Shown here one piece after another: positions 9,960 to 22,001 of a stretch of 64,000 bases of DNA. Every line of letters starts with the position of its first letter. The stretch's first letter is position 1. This stretch comes from Lenzites betulinus (lineage: Eukaryota > Basidiomycota > Agaricomycetes > Polyporales > Polyporaceae), in assembly GCA_022264855.1 (NCBI GenBank), contig JABYQU010000007.1:248001-312000 (forward strand), written 5' to 3'. The position numbers and the translations under genes are program-made. The notes beneath the pieces are model-generated. The model made no database searches. It was not told the origin of the DNA and worked only from the letters and a program-made list of their open reading frames with translations.

Positions 9960-12272
9960 ATGCTTACCTTGTTCGATAGCAGCGATCTGGTCCCTACGCC
10001 ACACACGCCTCATCGAGCGCACCCCGGGTTGTTAGACGCCGGAAGTCCGAGCAGGATGGGGGTGGAGGCTGTCGTCCCGTCTCTCGCTCCTGCGCCATTT
10101 ATCACAACACCGGTGTCTGTGCATTCGCGAGGCCTCACCCCAGCCTCACGCCTCTCGTCGCCGTTCCGGGGCAAGTCGTCCGATAGGCGCACGACGCACT
10201 CTCGCTCCCCGATGCCGTTCGAGGACTCATCCATGGCCGTCGACCTCTTCCCCGCCTCTGCGCCGGCACCCGCTTCTCCTCCTCCACTCGCGACACCAGT
10301 TCCTCAGCGCGCGATCGGTGGCGAGATCCACCGGATTCATCTCCAGCTCGCCGCAGACCGCGCGGAGCTTCTCTCCGAAAAAGAGGCACGCCGCCCCGAC
10401 TACCTTGTGCGCGAGCGGCGACCACACTCGGACGAGCTCGAGATTCCGACGCTGGATGAACTCGACGCGGCGAGCGCTGCACTCGGTGTGATGGAGAGCC
10501 CCGTCAAGGGGCGCCGGCTGCAGCTCTTCCAGGCGACGTCTGAGGAGACCTTCGAGCAGAGCTTGCTCGCTGGGGGCTATCCTGGATACGGACAATCGCC
10601 TGGGTACAAGGTGCCGGAACCGCTGACCCCCGCGCCGAAGTCTGGGCGAACTGCACTATCGCAACGTGCGTTGCAGTGGCTGCAGCAAGCTACACCCGGC
10701 CAGCCTGGTCCGTCGACGACGGCGCTTGCTGAGGAACTCCCGACAGAGGAGGTCGAGTGGGTTCCGAGTGAGAAGGACCTCCGGAAGCGGCGACGGCTGG
10801 ACCTGTTCAGGGACAAACCAGATTCCAAGGAATCGTCGAAGCTGTACCCGGTCGAGATAGAGGGTCGCGGACGTCTTTTGCTGAATGTCCCGCCGGAAGG
10901 CTCCCCAGCACACCCTGAGACACCGGTGAAGAAGCGTATCGTGCGGAAGAGGAAGCGACGGGGAGGACGGAAGGGTGCGCATGGTAGGCAGGATGAGGAC
11001 GACGGCGAGCCGTTGGAACCCAACTGGCCCGACGCGGTATTCCCCTGGTGTATGCGTGTACAAGAGCGTTCGGACGTCGCGAAGATGGAGCAGGACGAGA
11101 GGTTGCGCTGGATCGAGCGGTTCTTGGACCGCGAGAGTGAGAGTGATGCCGAAGACGAAGACCAGATACTCCGACCGCCACTACAGTCGCACGAGAACGA
11201 CCAGGTCGCCCACAAGCGGGGACGCGGGAAGATGGTTCCTCTGCGGGCAAATCCAGAGTCGCGGACTCGCCACGAGAACATGCTTGTGCCCAGCGACCCC
11301 GCGGATGCGCGCGCGGCCCTCCTCTCCAAGCGTTCTGTTCGTGCCCTCGCCTCACGACGGATGTCTGTAGACGGCGAGGACGTTGCCTGCATCGGGTGCC
11401 GCCGTGGCGACGACGGGAGTGAACTCGTGCAGTGCGACGAGTGCCAGACGTGGTACCACCTCCGCTGCATCGGCATCAAGACCATCGCTGAACTTGGGCG
11501 TGAGGAAGACCCTTGGTACTGCGACCGCTGCCTCGACATCCACCCAGCCTACCCACTCCCCGAGCCGACGTTCGTCCCCACTGACGAGATCGCCCCCACT
11601 TCGGGCCACCGCGACTCGCTCTTCCTGCAGAACCCGCTGTTGCTCGAGTCCCCCGCGCCACAATGGGAGGGCGAACCTAGCGCACCGCAGACCCCTCCGC
11701 GCGGAACTGGCGGCACGAGCAGTGCAGACCGCACGTTCTCCACGCGCTCCTCATGGGGCGACTCTTCGCGCGCTGGACCTTCGACGCCTGACTCGTCTGC
11801 GAAAACCGTACGGGTGTATCACACGCCCGGACCGTACAATCTCGAGCGTGACCAGCTCGATCCGGAGACCCCATTTGACCCCACCACGACGCCCTCGCGC
11901 GGGATCAAGTTCAGCGGCGGTCCACCCCCTACCCTCGGATTGTCGACGCCCCGCGGCGGCTTCGGTCTCTGGGCAGGTCGGGGTGGACACACCCCCACTC
12001 CTGGTGCAAAGCTCGGAGGAGGGACTCAGGCGTGGCGGCATGGATGGGAGGAGAGTGGTGGAGGACCGTTCTCGAGCCCGCATGTGCGGAGCATCTACAG
12101 CGTGGGGTACGACGACACGCCGGTTACGCGTGCGCCACGGTTGGGCGAGCGAGCGGGGCCGACGACGGTGCAGGCGAGGAAGCTGTGGGACTCGCCTAGG
12201 TTCGCGCGGCCGATGACACCGAGTCCGCCGTTGGAGGGGCGCGAGGGCGCGATGGAGACAGAAGGTGCGTGA
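9960..12272 (+). CDS. PHD-finger protein (chromatin reader candidate)
   Basis: A 770-codon uninterrupted frame. Near residues 475-525 it carries a complete PHD finger: CIGCRRGDDGSELVQCDEC, then WYHLRCIGI and WYCDRC (Cys4-His-Cys3). The aromatic WYH and acidic DDGSELV positions suit binding of a methylated histone H3 tail, but specificity is not readable. The rest is disordered, Pro/Ser-rich and mixed-charge, with a basic KKRIVRKRKRRGGRKG stretch near 320-335 as a likely nuclear localisation signal. The ATG at 9960 may not be the real start. The preceding bases (GCTGAC...TTGTTCGATAG) look like a branch site and acceptor, so exon 1 may lie upstream with this exon starting near 9982. The stop and PHD finger are secure. 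Confidence 0.82.
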   Translation: MLTLFDSSDLVPTPHTPHRAHPGLLDAGSPSRMGVEAVVPSLAPAPFITTPVSVHSRGLTPASRLSSPFRGKSSDRRTTHSRSPMPFEDSSMAVDLFPASAPAPASPPPLATPVPQRAIGGEIHRIHLQLAADRAELLSEKEARRPDYLVRERRPHSDELEIPTLDELDAASAALGVMESPVKGRRLQLFQATSEETFEQSLLAGGYPGYGQSPGYKVPEPLTPAPKSGRTALSQRALQWLQQATPGQPGPSTTALAEELPTEEVEWVPSEKDLRKRRRLDLFRDKPDSKESSKLYPVEIEGRGRLLLNVPPEGSPAHPETPVKKRIVRKRKRRGGRKGAHGRQDEDDGEPLEPNWPDAVFPWCMRVQERSDVAKMEQDERLRWIERFLDRESESDAEDEDQILRPPLQSHENDQVAHKRGRGKMVPLRANPESRTRHENMLVPSDPADARAALLSKRSVRALASRRMSVDGEDVACIGCRRGDDGSELVQCDECQTWYHLRCIGIKTIAELGREEDPWYCDRCLDIHPAYPLPEPTFVPTDEIAPTSGHRDSLFLQNPLLLESPAPQWEGEPSAPQTPPRGTGGTSSADRTFSTRSSWGDSSRAGPSTPDSSAKTVRVYHTPGPYNLERDQLDPETPFDPTTTPSRGIKFSGGPPPTLGLSTPRGGFGLWAGRGGHTPTPGAKLGGGTQAWRHGWEESGGGPFSSPHVRSIYSVGYDDTPVTRAPRLGERAGPTTVQARKLWDSPRFARPMTPSPPLEGREGAMETEGA

Positions 12273-13355
12273 GCCGTCGTGAGCATGGGACGGGAGGGTG
12301 CTGACCTGTGCCATAGTATGACGAACGGCGACACCCTGTAGACTTTCACGCTGCGACACCCCACCCCACTCTTCCTCATTGGTATTCGGCCGAGGGCCGT
12401 TCAAGTGTACATATGGACATATGCTGCTGCAGATAGATTACGCTGTCAGGTAATGCTTGTTATGAGAGAGTTGCTATGACGTACCGTACGTGTAGAGAAT
12501 GAAATTGAAGTGCATTAGCTACTCCTTTGCAAATCGGGTGAAGACGGGCCCACGGCAAGATGAACAGGCATCTCACCCAAACTAGAAAACGTCTACGCTA
12601 TGTGCGTATTAGATAAAACCATCTTGCGATGCTCATTGAGACTCTTCGCAGCGTCTTCAAGTGGTAGTCCCATATTCGCTGAGCTACGCGTTCCCCACAA
12701 ACGTACCGCAGGGCCAAGGGGTCCTATGTGGCGTGCACGACACGACTGAGCTACCGTGAACGTTGCAGAAGACCATCGACAGTGTATAACAGGTGAGCCG
12801 CGCCCGAGAACAAGTGAGTACGCTGGTCGACAAGGAGTTTTCCGATGCCAACGCTACGTGGCGTCGGGAGGATTCATAGAGCACCCAGAAATTCTGCCTC
12901 GATATCCCAGTAGATGTATCAGGTTCAGCTCAGGTTCCAGGGCCCAGGAAACGCGTCCCTCATTGCTGCGTCGCCTAATGTGCATCGGGCATTGTCGCGA
13001 AGCACGACGCGTCTCGATATATAGAGTCGTCTTGAACCTTGAGCACAGAGCAGATAAAAAGTAGCAAACATGGCATGAAACTCGCCTAGATGATGCTAGT
13101 CGCGTATGGGTGGTCCTAGAGGACAGCGAAGATGAGAGGGAGGAGGAAGAGACGCGACGAGGGCCAAGGCAACAAAAACGCGTCGGACGTGAAGAGCGTG
13201 TGACGGGTGATTGTAGTGATGTGACTGACGCGTCGTGGGCGCTTGGCCGACGCGTCGGTGGCTGCGACCCAGGCTGCCTCGGCCTGCGCCTCCCTCGCAG
13301 CGACTACCATCTTCAACAACGTCGGCGGGACTCCCCGCGCTTTTCCCAACATCAT
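12273..13355. other. Intergenic region upstream of the Mei4 candidate
   Basis: About 1.1 kb. Short overlapping frames only. An acidic frame at 13110-13250 (EDSEDEREEEETRRG) is not joined convincingly to anything. No repeat or RNA feature is seen. Confidence 0.4.
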
Positions 13356-16300
13356 ATGGACGAAAAGCTGCGTATCACTGTTGTATGTATCTTTGACATT
13401 CTTCCTGATTGTCAGTCTGACTCAGGCTTCTCCGCTCAGGCACTGGCCGCGTTGAGGCACAAACCCCCCACTCAGTCATTTGAAGGTCAGCAGCGCTTGA
13501 ACATCTCCTTTGTATGCGCGTTCTGACTAAAATGAGTAGCATACATCCTCGATTTGCAGGCGGCTTTCACCATCGCATGCACCACCCATCGGCCATGCCT
13601 CTCTATCTCCCAGCTCCAACCTTCGGAGGAGCCTTGGCGCGATCGCGTGCTCGAGCTCGAGAGGGAAGTCGAAGAGCTGCGCGCTCAACACGAGCAGGAG
13701 AAGCTCGGTGAGCGTCAGGCCTATTCCACCCGTCCCCGCTCCCCGGGAGATTGCGTTCGCGCAGCTAACAATGCAACGAACAGAGCTTCTCGCACTCCGC
13801 AAAGCCGCCCAATTGCAGCTAACCCGTCCTACGGCCGATGACGGACATGCGACGGATTCGTCCGCTCCGGTACCCACGGGCAAGAAGGCAAAAGGGAAGA
13901 AGACGAAGGCGCAGAACGCTGCGGTCGCGACGTATCTTCCTGTCCGAATGCCTACGCTTGTGACAGCGTCGGCGGCAGGGCCAAAGGTGTCGCTCAGCGC
14001 AATGCTCAGGAATAGTTTTCCAGGTGCGTTGTATCTTCTGATGCTGCGCTGTGGTATATCTTGGTCGCGGCCATCTTTCGTGTCCATTTTAGAGTGCCTA
14101 TTTTGCTCACGGGTGTACGCCTCGAATTTGCATCGAATTCTTCGCATGCAACACGTTCGAGCGCCCCAGACCTCCGTATAGACTGACTGGCGCACATCTG
14201 GCACATCTCAACTACTCAGCCTGCGCGCTCCGCTCCTGCTCTTCGCGCGATCGTTCTGGCTCCCTTTCTATGCTGGTGGTACATCAGGAGCTCGGTGGTC
14301 TTCGGGGAGTAGAATCAGTGGGGCGCACATAATTCAGCAATAAATGGGTGGTGTCCCATTCATTACGCATCGTCTTACATGCCACACATTGTGGCGGCGA
14401 TCTGCGCTCGACGCATTAGCTTCATGCAGCTGGGTGTTTTGGAACCACATCTATGATGCAGCGCGCGATTATGCAGATGCTAAGACGACAAGCACAAATG
14501 TTTACCGCGCACCGGTCAAGCGCATGGAGCATATTCGTCTGCTTTATGCCGATTGTATGCGCTTCGAGGACGATCAATACTTCCTCGTCTGGACCAGACC
14601 TTTCATTTACGATTGAACTACGAAGCTACGCGGACATTTATGTCCTCGTCCTCCCCGCCCTTCTCAAATTCTTCATCTTACCTCTTTAGTCTCTCCTTTT
14701 CCGGTCTTCTTCGCTATGGGCGCTGAACCACATCTAATGCCGATGACTTCAGATACCCACCTCATACCGGGATCGTCGCCCCGCATAATGAACGCACTGG
14801 ACGCAGCAGACGCACTCATCGAGCTGCTAGCTGCGGACCCCACCTCGGCCTCAGCAGACCTCGTTGTATCAACCACGCTCAGGGCATTCAAGGCCGTTTC
14901 CGTCGTCTTCTCTCGTCTTGTCGCGCGCTACGAAAATCTGTCTGGCGCTGGGTCTTCTAACGCTGAAGTGGATTCTGGTGTTGCGCTTCACGACTCTGCT
15001 GGGACGCTGGACACGCTGGTAGCTCTGCTGTGCACGCTTGTCTCCGCTGTCGTCCGCGCGATGGGCGCGCAACATATCGTAGCCACCAGACACGCCAAGA
15101 AGAAGGCGAGCAAGTCCAGCATACAGGCTGCTCGCGCGGACGCGGCTGCTACTCTTGCTGCACTAGACGATGTTCTAGGGGGCGTGTATGAACTTGTGCT
15201 GATTCCTGCGGTCCGTGCTTTCGTGCCTCTCTCGGCGGGGTACATTGCCGCTTGTTTGGACACGGGCAGTTCTGCTACTGGTAATGACCTACCTGATCTG
15301 CGCCCTACTGTATTCGCGCTGCTTGAGAGGGTGCTCGCTACTCTTGACACATCTCTTACAGGCTCGGGGGCCACGCCAGCACCTACGTCAAGTTCTAAGA
15401 AGGCTCGCCCACACGGTGCTGTCCCAGCCGCTATATTCGGCTCGGACGATGTCAAGAGCCTACTCGCGCTCGAATGTACCCGCGAGCTCCACCTCCTATA
15501 CCTCCCTCCGGGTGAGAACCAGTCCCCGGGCGCACGACCCGATTCGCTCTCGCAAGCCTATTCCCGCTCGCCAGATACTCATCCCGCTCTCGGCAGCGCA
15601 CGCACCTCGGCCTCTCTTGCTGCCTCATCGAGCTCCTCGCGGCTTCACGCTGCGCGACAAGGCACAGCCGCCGCCGCCGTCGTCACCGGGTTACCACATT
15701 CGCGCTGCGCGCCCCCACGCGCGGGCGCGAACCTCGGTGAAACTGCGCATATGGCGGCCTCGGGACCGGCGGGCGGTGCCGCGCGTGGGCATGTAGGCGG
15801 GGGAGACAGCGTCCGAGCGGGCGCCGCGTCTGGCCCCGATGGGAAGGCGAAGCGCGGTGTGCGTGGAGAGGGCGAGGGAGAAGGCAAGAACGGCGCGCGA
15901 GCGCGGATCGCGAGGCTGGCGAGGAAGGACGCGGGATGGTGGCTTTGCGCTGCGCTTGGTCGTGTGCTGGTGTCTTCTCCTGGGCCTACGTCAAGCGCGG
16001 GCGAAAGTGCTGGGACTTGGACGGCTACTTCGACGCTTTCGGGACTTACTGGGACAGCCGGTAGTAGTACGACTGGATCTGCAGGGGGCATAAGCACCGA
16101 CATTGCCCATCAAGCGGTGTACGACGCCCTGGCGGACTTGCTTCGGCGCACACGCACACGCCCTGGCTCTGCGCGACGCGCATCATCGTCCCTCGCGCCT
16201 TCGCCTTCTCCTCGGGGCCACTCGCCGGAGCCTTCGAATCACGAGCAAGTGCCAGGGCCCCCGGGAGACTTGGAAGCCGCCGCGGGGTCGAAGCCGAGCG

Positions 16301-16440
16301 TACGCGCAGAAAGCACAAGGGCAGCAGAGGGGGATCGTCACGCGCACGCGGGGGACGCTGGCGCACGTATGGACGGCCGGATGAGCGAAATCGAGCGGGG
16401 GATGCTCCTCGCCGTCCTCGAGCGCGCGTGGCTCGGCTGA
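13356..16440 (+). CDS. Candidate Mei4 (Rec24/PRD2-like) meiotic double-strand-break factor
   Basis: A spliced model with exons 13356-13382, 13440-13485, 13540-13707, 13784-14023 and 14753-16440 keeps frame throughout (722 residues). The N-terminus reads MDEKLRITVALAALRHKPP with SFEAYILDLQ, then EEPWRDRVLELEREVEELRA. This resembles the N-terminal signature of animal Mei4: LALALAIIRSKP, a short spacer, then a W-containing coiled coil ending in EAEVMQLR. In yeast and mice Mei4 works with Rec114 and Mer2 to license Spo11 breaks on meiotic chromosome axes. The long C-terminal part is mostly helical (ALDAADALIELLAADP..., VFALLERVLATLDTS), with a low-complexity Ser/Ala/Gly insertion around 15500-15900. 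The fourth intron is 729 nt. If it is not spliced this way, the first four exons and the last open frame (ATG at 14716) would be two genes. The family call rests on motif memory, not alignment. Confidence 0.5.
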
Positions 16441-16683
16441 GCGTCCGCCGACCCTGCTCGCGACATCCCGAAGCCCGAAGCCCAGGTCGCGAGTGCAGCA
16501 GCAGCTTCCATCGCACGTCATGCGACCCGCGTCTGCTGCCGCTGTCGTCGCGTCGCGTCGCGGCGGGCGCGCGGACGGAGCTCGCGCCTCGAGGCTCGCG
16601 AGAAGGGCGCAATGCACATTGCACATCGGGAGGCCCGGCGCGCTGTACGTACGCGCGACGCGCCTCCTCCCAGGGCCCGCGCG

Positions 16684-16767
16684 ATTGGCCGCGAGCCGTG
16701 GACAGCGCGCGAGGGCGGATTGGCTCCGGGGACGACGGGCCAATGGGCGTGGGTGCCGCACGATTGG
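16684..16767. promoter_or_regulatory. CCAAT-box cluster (four cores in 84 bp)
   Basis: ATTGG at 16684-16688 and 16719-16723, CCAAT at 16740-16744, and ATTGG at 16763-16767. These are core sites for the HAP/NF-Y complex. Such density in very GC-rich sequence is well above expectation and suggests promoter-like function, although no gene start is recognisable beside it. Confidence 0.4.
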
Positions 16768-18671
16768 ACGCGCTTGGGCCGCACGCGTGGCGAATGCCTG
16801 CTGCTGTTCGCGATGGCTGATTGCTGGATCGCGGTTCGCGAGGCGATGTACGTACGTAACGCGGGCGCATCTGTCCTATCGCGGTCGCTCGCAGTCCGGC
16901 GTGTGTGTCGTATTTCGGTCGTGCGCGACAAATGGGTGCGGGGCGCGCGTCTGCGCACGCCTCGTGCCAGGGCCGCGCGCGGCGGACGACGTGCGGGTGC
17001 CAGGAGCGTGTTCCGGTGTCTATCGGGGGGAAGCTTCCGTCCTGGGCCCGATACGTACACGGTCGGCCAGCGTGCAGCGGGAGAAGGCCCGCTCTAGGTG
17101 CGCACGCTGCAGACCGGTGCACACGTACGTACACGCACATCTACGCCGTCCGTGCCACATCTGTCCTGCTCACTGGCCGTGCCACAGGCCGAGACGGTGG
17201 GCTGCCGTGCTCCGGACACAGACACCATGCGCACGGAGGCTGCGCGTGCAGCGTGCACCGTGGACGGGCCCAAAACGTACAACGCCAACGCGCCGCCGTG
17301 CACGGAAGCGTCCGGGAGCCGCTGCTGGGCGCGGCGGATGCCTAAAGCGTCGCGGAACCAGTACCAGCATCCCACCCCCCCACGCGCGTCCGTCCGCGCT
17401 CCGGAATGCGCCTTCCAGAACGGCTTGTGGGCGCCCGTGTGGGCGGGCGACGCGCGCGCCGTTGATGCAGCTGCCATCGATGCGCATGCCACTCTATTAG
17501 GCCCAGGTCCTGTGGCAGCGGGTGAGAAGAGTCGGCCGGATCCGCGGAAGGGGATGGAGTGTGTGTCGCGGACGTCGACGCGTGGATGCATGGACGTCGG
17601 GCGGGTCTCCGGGCCCCTGCACGGTGAGGTCCGGGGGTTCTGGGTTCTGACTGCGAGGTTCTGTGGTCGCCGATTCCGAGTCGGCCGTCGTCGAGCTCTC
17701 AAGATGAGTACAGAGTGGACTGGGCGGCGACTGATGATGAGTATCGCTGTCGGGCTGGACGGTTCTGACATCTGTGGGCGTTCGTTTCGCTCGGGGTTCG
17801 GGTACGAAGGTGCGCGTTTCCTGCTCGGACGCGTCCGAGCGCTGGCCAGTGGTACCTCCGGCGAAATCCAATCCAATGTAGACCGATATGGACGTGCGAT
17901 TGCCCGGCCGACGCCAGATGTTCCGAGTTCGTCAATGTCCGAGCGCGTCGCGGTGCACGAGGCCGTCCGACGCCGTTCTACCTTCCTGCGCTGCACTCTC
18001 GGGCTGAGATAGGGCTTTAGCTTGAGCTGTCCTGGATGACGAAAGCGAAATGAGAGAACCTCTGACCTATCCGGGGGAAGGCGCGTCCTCGGCGGCTTTG
18101 CAGCGGGCCGACGCATATCGACCCTGGATGCCCTGTCGTTAATTGGTTGGGGGCCGCTTCATCAGTCCCAAGCAGCAAGAAGACCTGATTGGAAGCGTCA
18201 CCATTACTGGACCTTATGCTTTGGGATCAATGAAGGCGTACAGTACGTACTCGTACGTTCTCCACTGCGCGAAATTAGTTGTGCTCTGAATTCTTCCGGA
18301 CATGGGGGGAGCTCGAGGAGGGCATAGCGTCATCTGCACGCGCACGGGGCGGGCAAAAAGATGGGAGCGGGGCGGGGGAGTGGCTGGGAGACTGAAGTGG
18401 ATCATCTCTATCTGGTGAGTGGTACCTCCGAGTCCGCACGCCGTCTCCCAGCCCGAGCCCGCCATATGCAATTGACTATTGATCGTCCGGCCTGCAAAGC
18501 GTTAGCATGATATTTCCTGTTGCCCCACGCCATTCGCTATCGCGACACTCGGCATCATGGAGCGTGCGGGTGCAGACTCATATATTCAGACCGGGAGTGG
18601 GACTCAAGACTGCGCCGCGTCTGCGTATACCGAGACAGAACTGGCAACCTGCGGGAGGAGCGGGGACTCGG

Positions 18672-18820
18672 ATTGGCTGGGGCCGCTGCGCCCAATCGCG
18701 TCGACAGTACTGTTCGCGCTCACCTGCGGGGACCTGGGCCAATCAGCGATGGAAGCCTTGCCCAATGCCGGTGGCGTTGTGTAAGTCCATGTCGTAACTC
18801 GTTCGCGCGCTGGGGCCAAT
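18672..18820. promoter_or_regulatory. CCAAT-box cluster (five cores in 149 bp)
   Basis: ATTGG at 18672, then CCAAT at 18692, 18739, 18762 and 18816 (first bases). The first ATTGG sits in a GGATTGGCT context also seen in the cluster 2 kb upstream. No coding start is recognisable near it. Confidence 0.4.
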
Positions 18821-21800
18821 ACGAACAGAGAAACACCACGGTGGTTTGGTTACGGTATAGTATTGAATAGCGAGCGGACATACGACGCCCCATCCCCCAC
18901 CAGCTCCTCCCCCGAGATGAACTCCGGCTCGGCAACTAGCCCACGCACTCCGGGGACCTCTGCGAATCGCAGCGGACGTAGAGAGGCTCGCACAGCGGCG
19001 TGTTGAGTAAGTACTTAGTACTTACAACGTCCGAGACGGCGGGTACCATGGTTAACGTCAGCCCCGACACCGTGGACGTCCTGCCGGCCAGTTATCTACA
19101 CGCCTTTGGTTAGCCCCGTTTGCGCGCGCGCGGGCTTGAGAGCTTGGGTGACAGCGACAGCCTGCCGTCCGGTCTGTTCGCGGGCTTCAGCTTCAGGCTT
19201 TGGCAAGTTCGGAGTTGTGTAGGACGGCTGTGGCGCACGATGGATGTCGTAAACATGGGATTGAGATTGAGCACGGGGTTGCCGGAAGCCGGGCTGCCCC
19301 AACGCGTTGAGCTCGAGTCTGTGATCATGACAATATTGATGTCGATGCAGGCGGGTGTGGGCGCACCGACGCGGACACCGACTCCGCCGCCCCTGCTTCA
19401 TCTTCATGTCCTCCTCGGTGCGTGAGGCCGAGGGCGCGCCCCGCCGCTTAGTAGCTACGCGCGGGCAGGCTATCGCGCACGCACGCATCATACTCTCAAT
19501 TGCCAACATGAACATCGCCCCGGGCGGCCCTGTCCTGTCCTCGGAGTCGCCGTTCCGCGTCGAGAGTGTCGCGTCTCGAGTCTCGACTCACATGCGTCGA
19601 TGACGCCGCCAGCACATCGCGCGAAGCGAGTGATTATGGCTGATGAGTGTGAGACTCCAGCTCGAGCCCGTGTCAGGTCTTGTCAGGTTCCCGGCGGCCC
19701 ACGCAGCATCTGAGACTGCACTGTGCAGCGTGCAGTGTGCAGTTCAGAGACATTCTCGGCCACTGACCAGGACTGACAGGACTGACCCGGCGCGCGGCTT
19801 GACGATGGACGAGCCCGGGGAGCCTGGGAGGCCATATGGACCATGGACGACGGCTGGGCGGGACCTGTTTGAGCGCGCCGGGAGCGCTCTAGTCTCCCCG
19901 TCGTCGTCGTCGTGGCGCGCATAGCGCCGGCGGTAGTGGAGGCGGCGAGTGCAAGCATGGTCCCAGGTCTATGATAATGTCAGTGATCGAGCACCACGCA
20001 CCACACACCACACAACATTCGGGGCGACAACGTAAGTTCCCCCGCTCCAAGGCGCAATATACGTACTTATGTCTGCAGGCATGCATTATGAGCAATAAGC
20101 GGCAACCTACCGCCTCGCGCAAACCCTCTTCGAAGGCTGCTAGCCACTAGCCGCTGTGCAACGTTCGCGGAAGGCCCGCACGCACGACCCCGAGGATGGC
20201 GAGAGGCAAGGCACGCGTCCGCCGCCCGAGAGCGTAAAGCCAAATTCACTTGCTGCGCGCTGCCCTCTCTCCACCGCCAGCGAAATCGGAGACCATGCAC
20301 GGGCGGACCTGAGCGCGCGCGCAGCGACACAGCCCGCGACGGGGCACGCACAAGCCCGAGTGCACGGCCGTCGCGTCGGCGCTGTTGCTGATGTCGGCGC
20401 GCGCAGGCACTGCGCACGGTGGCCGCGACGCTGCTGCTGCTGCCCCCGATCGTTCGCGAGTCGATCGTGCACCGTGCACAGTACGGGGTGGACGACCGCA
20501 CACACCTTCGCCGGCCAGCGGTCGCGCAGCGTCCCATGCGTGCGCTGGCGTTACACACAACCTGCATTCGACTGGCTCGCGGAGGGCGCACAGGGGCGCA
20601 CGACGCACGGCTCGGGGGAGCTCAGGTTGCCATCACGGGGGAAAATGAACGTGGAACGTCGCCGCGGAACACTGGCGCCGACGGCGGGGCCTCCAGCCGC
20701 GCCGCGCCGCCGGCCCATCCAACGCAGCCCGCCCCAACTAGTGGTGTGCCCCTGTGCGCGTGCTCCCCGCCCACTCCTCGCACGCGCCGTGACCCGTCGT
20801 CGTCCGTGCGCTGCCCAGAGCTGCGAAAAGCCAGTACTTGCGCGCGCGGGTGACATCATGCGTCATCCCTGCGCGTCCCAAGGTGGCCAACCCCAGACAT
20901 CCAGGCCTCCACCGGACGCGCGCGATCGCGCCCCGCACCCCCCAGGAGCAAACTTCCAGCGAGAACGCTTCTGCTCGCGCGCGGGGCCGCGCAGCCCGAG
21001 CTCCTCCCAGAGGCGCGCGCCGCACCCCTCTTCTGATCGCGCGTCGCTCCTCGCGCGGAAGCGCACCGCGCCCGAGCAGCAGCGCGTGCCCGACGTGCGA
21101 CGAGCGAGCGCGCCGGATGCGGCGGCGCGAACGCCCTCTGGGGCGGGCCTGCACGCGGGCGCGCGCGCGAGGCACGCTGACAGGCTGACGTGAGAGGAGG
21201 CAGGGTCCTGCGATCGTGGGAGCGCGCGCGCGGCCCTGGCAGCCGTCGCCGCATCGTGGGCGCGGCGCACCTGCCCGATCGGGCGCGCGACGGCCCGGCT
21301 GGGCGGCTGGGCGGCCAACTGCACGCGGGGCGCGCGCGCGAGGGCGGGGCCTGGGAGACAGGTCTCCCGGCAAACAATTTCTTCTGCGCGGAATCGATCC
21401 CCGGCGCCTGGCGGGCGCAGCGGCCAGTGCGCGCCTGGGCGGGGACACGGTTGTAGCCGACGGAGCCAAATCCCCTGTGTGCATGTGGGCCCCGGCGTGG
21501 GGGGTGGCGACGCGCGGGGAGCGCACCAGCGCATAGGCGTCCCTCCATAGGGGTTCTGCGCGATTAGACTGTGAATGGGCGGGGCAGAGTGCAGGGCGGG
21601 GCGCTGATAGGCTTTGAATGCAGCGGACGCGGTGGGGGGAAGGACGACGGGGGGCAGAGGGCGAGGAGAGGACGCCAGGCCGGGGAAACTGCAGGATATT
21701 CCGCGAGTTTGGCCGAAAAGCGGCAAGTTGCGCTGAAACAGCGACGGGCGACGGTCGATGCAAAGTTTATTTCGATTAGGCAGGAGCGTGCCTGCGCGGC

Positions 21801-22001
21801 GGGCACAGGCGCCCGCGTTCCCTGCTCGCGTCCGCGTGCATACATATTTAACGATCCGGAGGGATCCCCGCTGGCTCGCGATTCCTCCGCTCAGAGGCTG
21901 CCACTCCTCACCTCCCCTCCTCCGCCCCGTCTATCCGCCCTCGCTCCCGCCCCCTACCTACCCTCTCCATCCTCCTCCTCGACCTGCCACACGCTGCCAC
22001 C

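Larger units (their letters stand above)
16441..22001. other. Long gene-poor, very GC-rich region with CCAAT clusters
   Basis: About 5.6 kb between the Mei4 candidate and the FYVE gene. Long open frames exist on both strands at once (for example 16493-17500 and 17098-18012 plus, 16046-17140 and 17094-18116 minus). All are Arg/Ala/Pro-rich mirror frames produced by scarce AT-rich stop codons, with no recognisable domain. CCAAT/ATTGG cores cluster at 16684-16767 (four) and 18672-18820 (five). A near-palindrome of AGTACTT units lies at 19006-19026. Pyrimidine-rich sequence and a TATTTAA element (about 21847) mark the FYVE promoter at the right end. The region may hold long promoters or non-coding transcripts; no gene can be supported. 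Confidence 0.5.

Noticed and set aside
14022..14181. Read-through of exon 4 of the Mei4 candidate to a stop at 14181
   Set aside because: It adds a tail with no sense and ignores a good GTGCGT donor; splicing to 14753 keeps frame with a helical continuation. An acceptor at about 14172 giving a short PDLRID end remains possible.
13527..14204. 225-codon minus-strand frame opposite the Mei4 candidate
   Set aside because: The plus strand has consistent splice sites, phase and a coiled coil here; the minus frame has neither.
16046..18116. Four open frames of 300-364 codons on opposite strands
   Set aside because: They overlap each other, are Arg/Ala/Pro-rich, have no domain and reflect GC-driven scarcity of stop codons.
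19889..21763. Long frames on both strands (for example 20156-21193 plus, 20738-21763 minus)
   Set aside because: Mirrored low-complexity frames in GC-rich sequence with no start context, intron signals or family motif.
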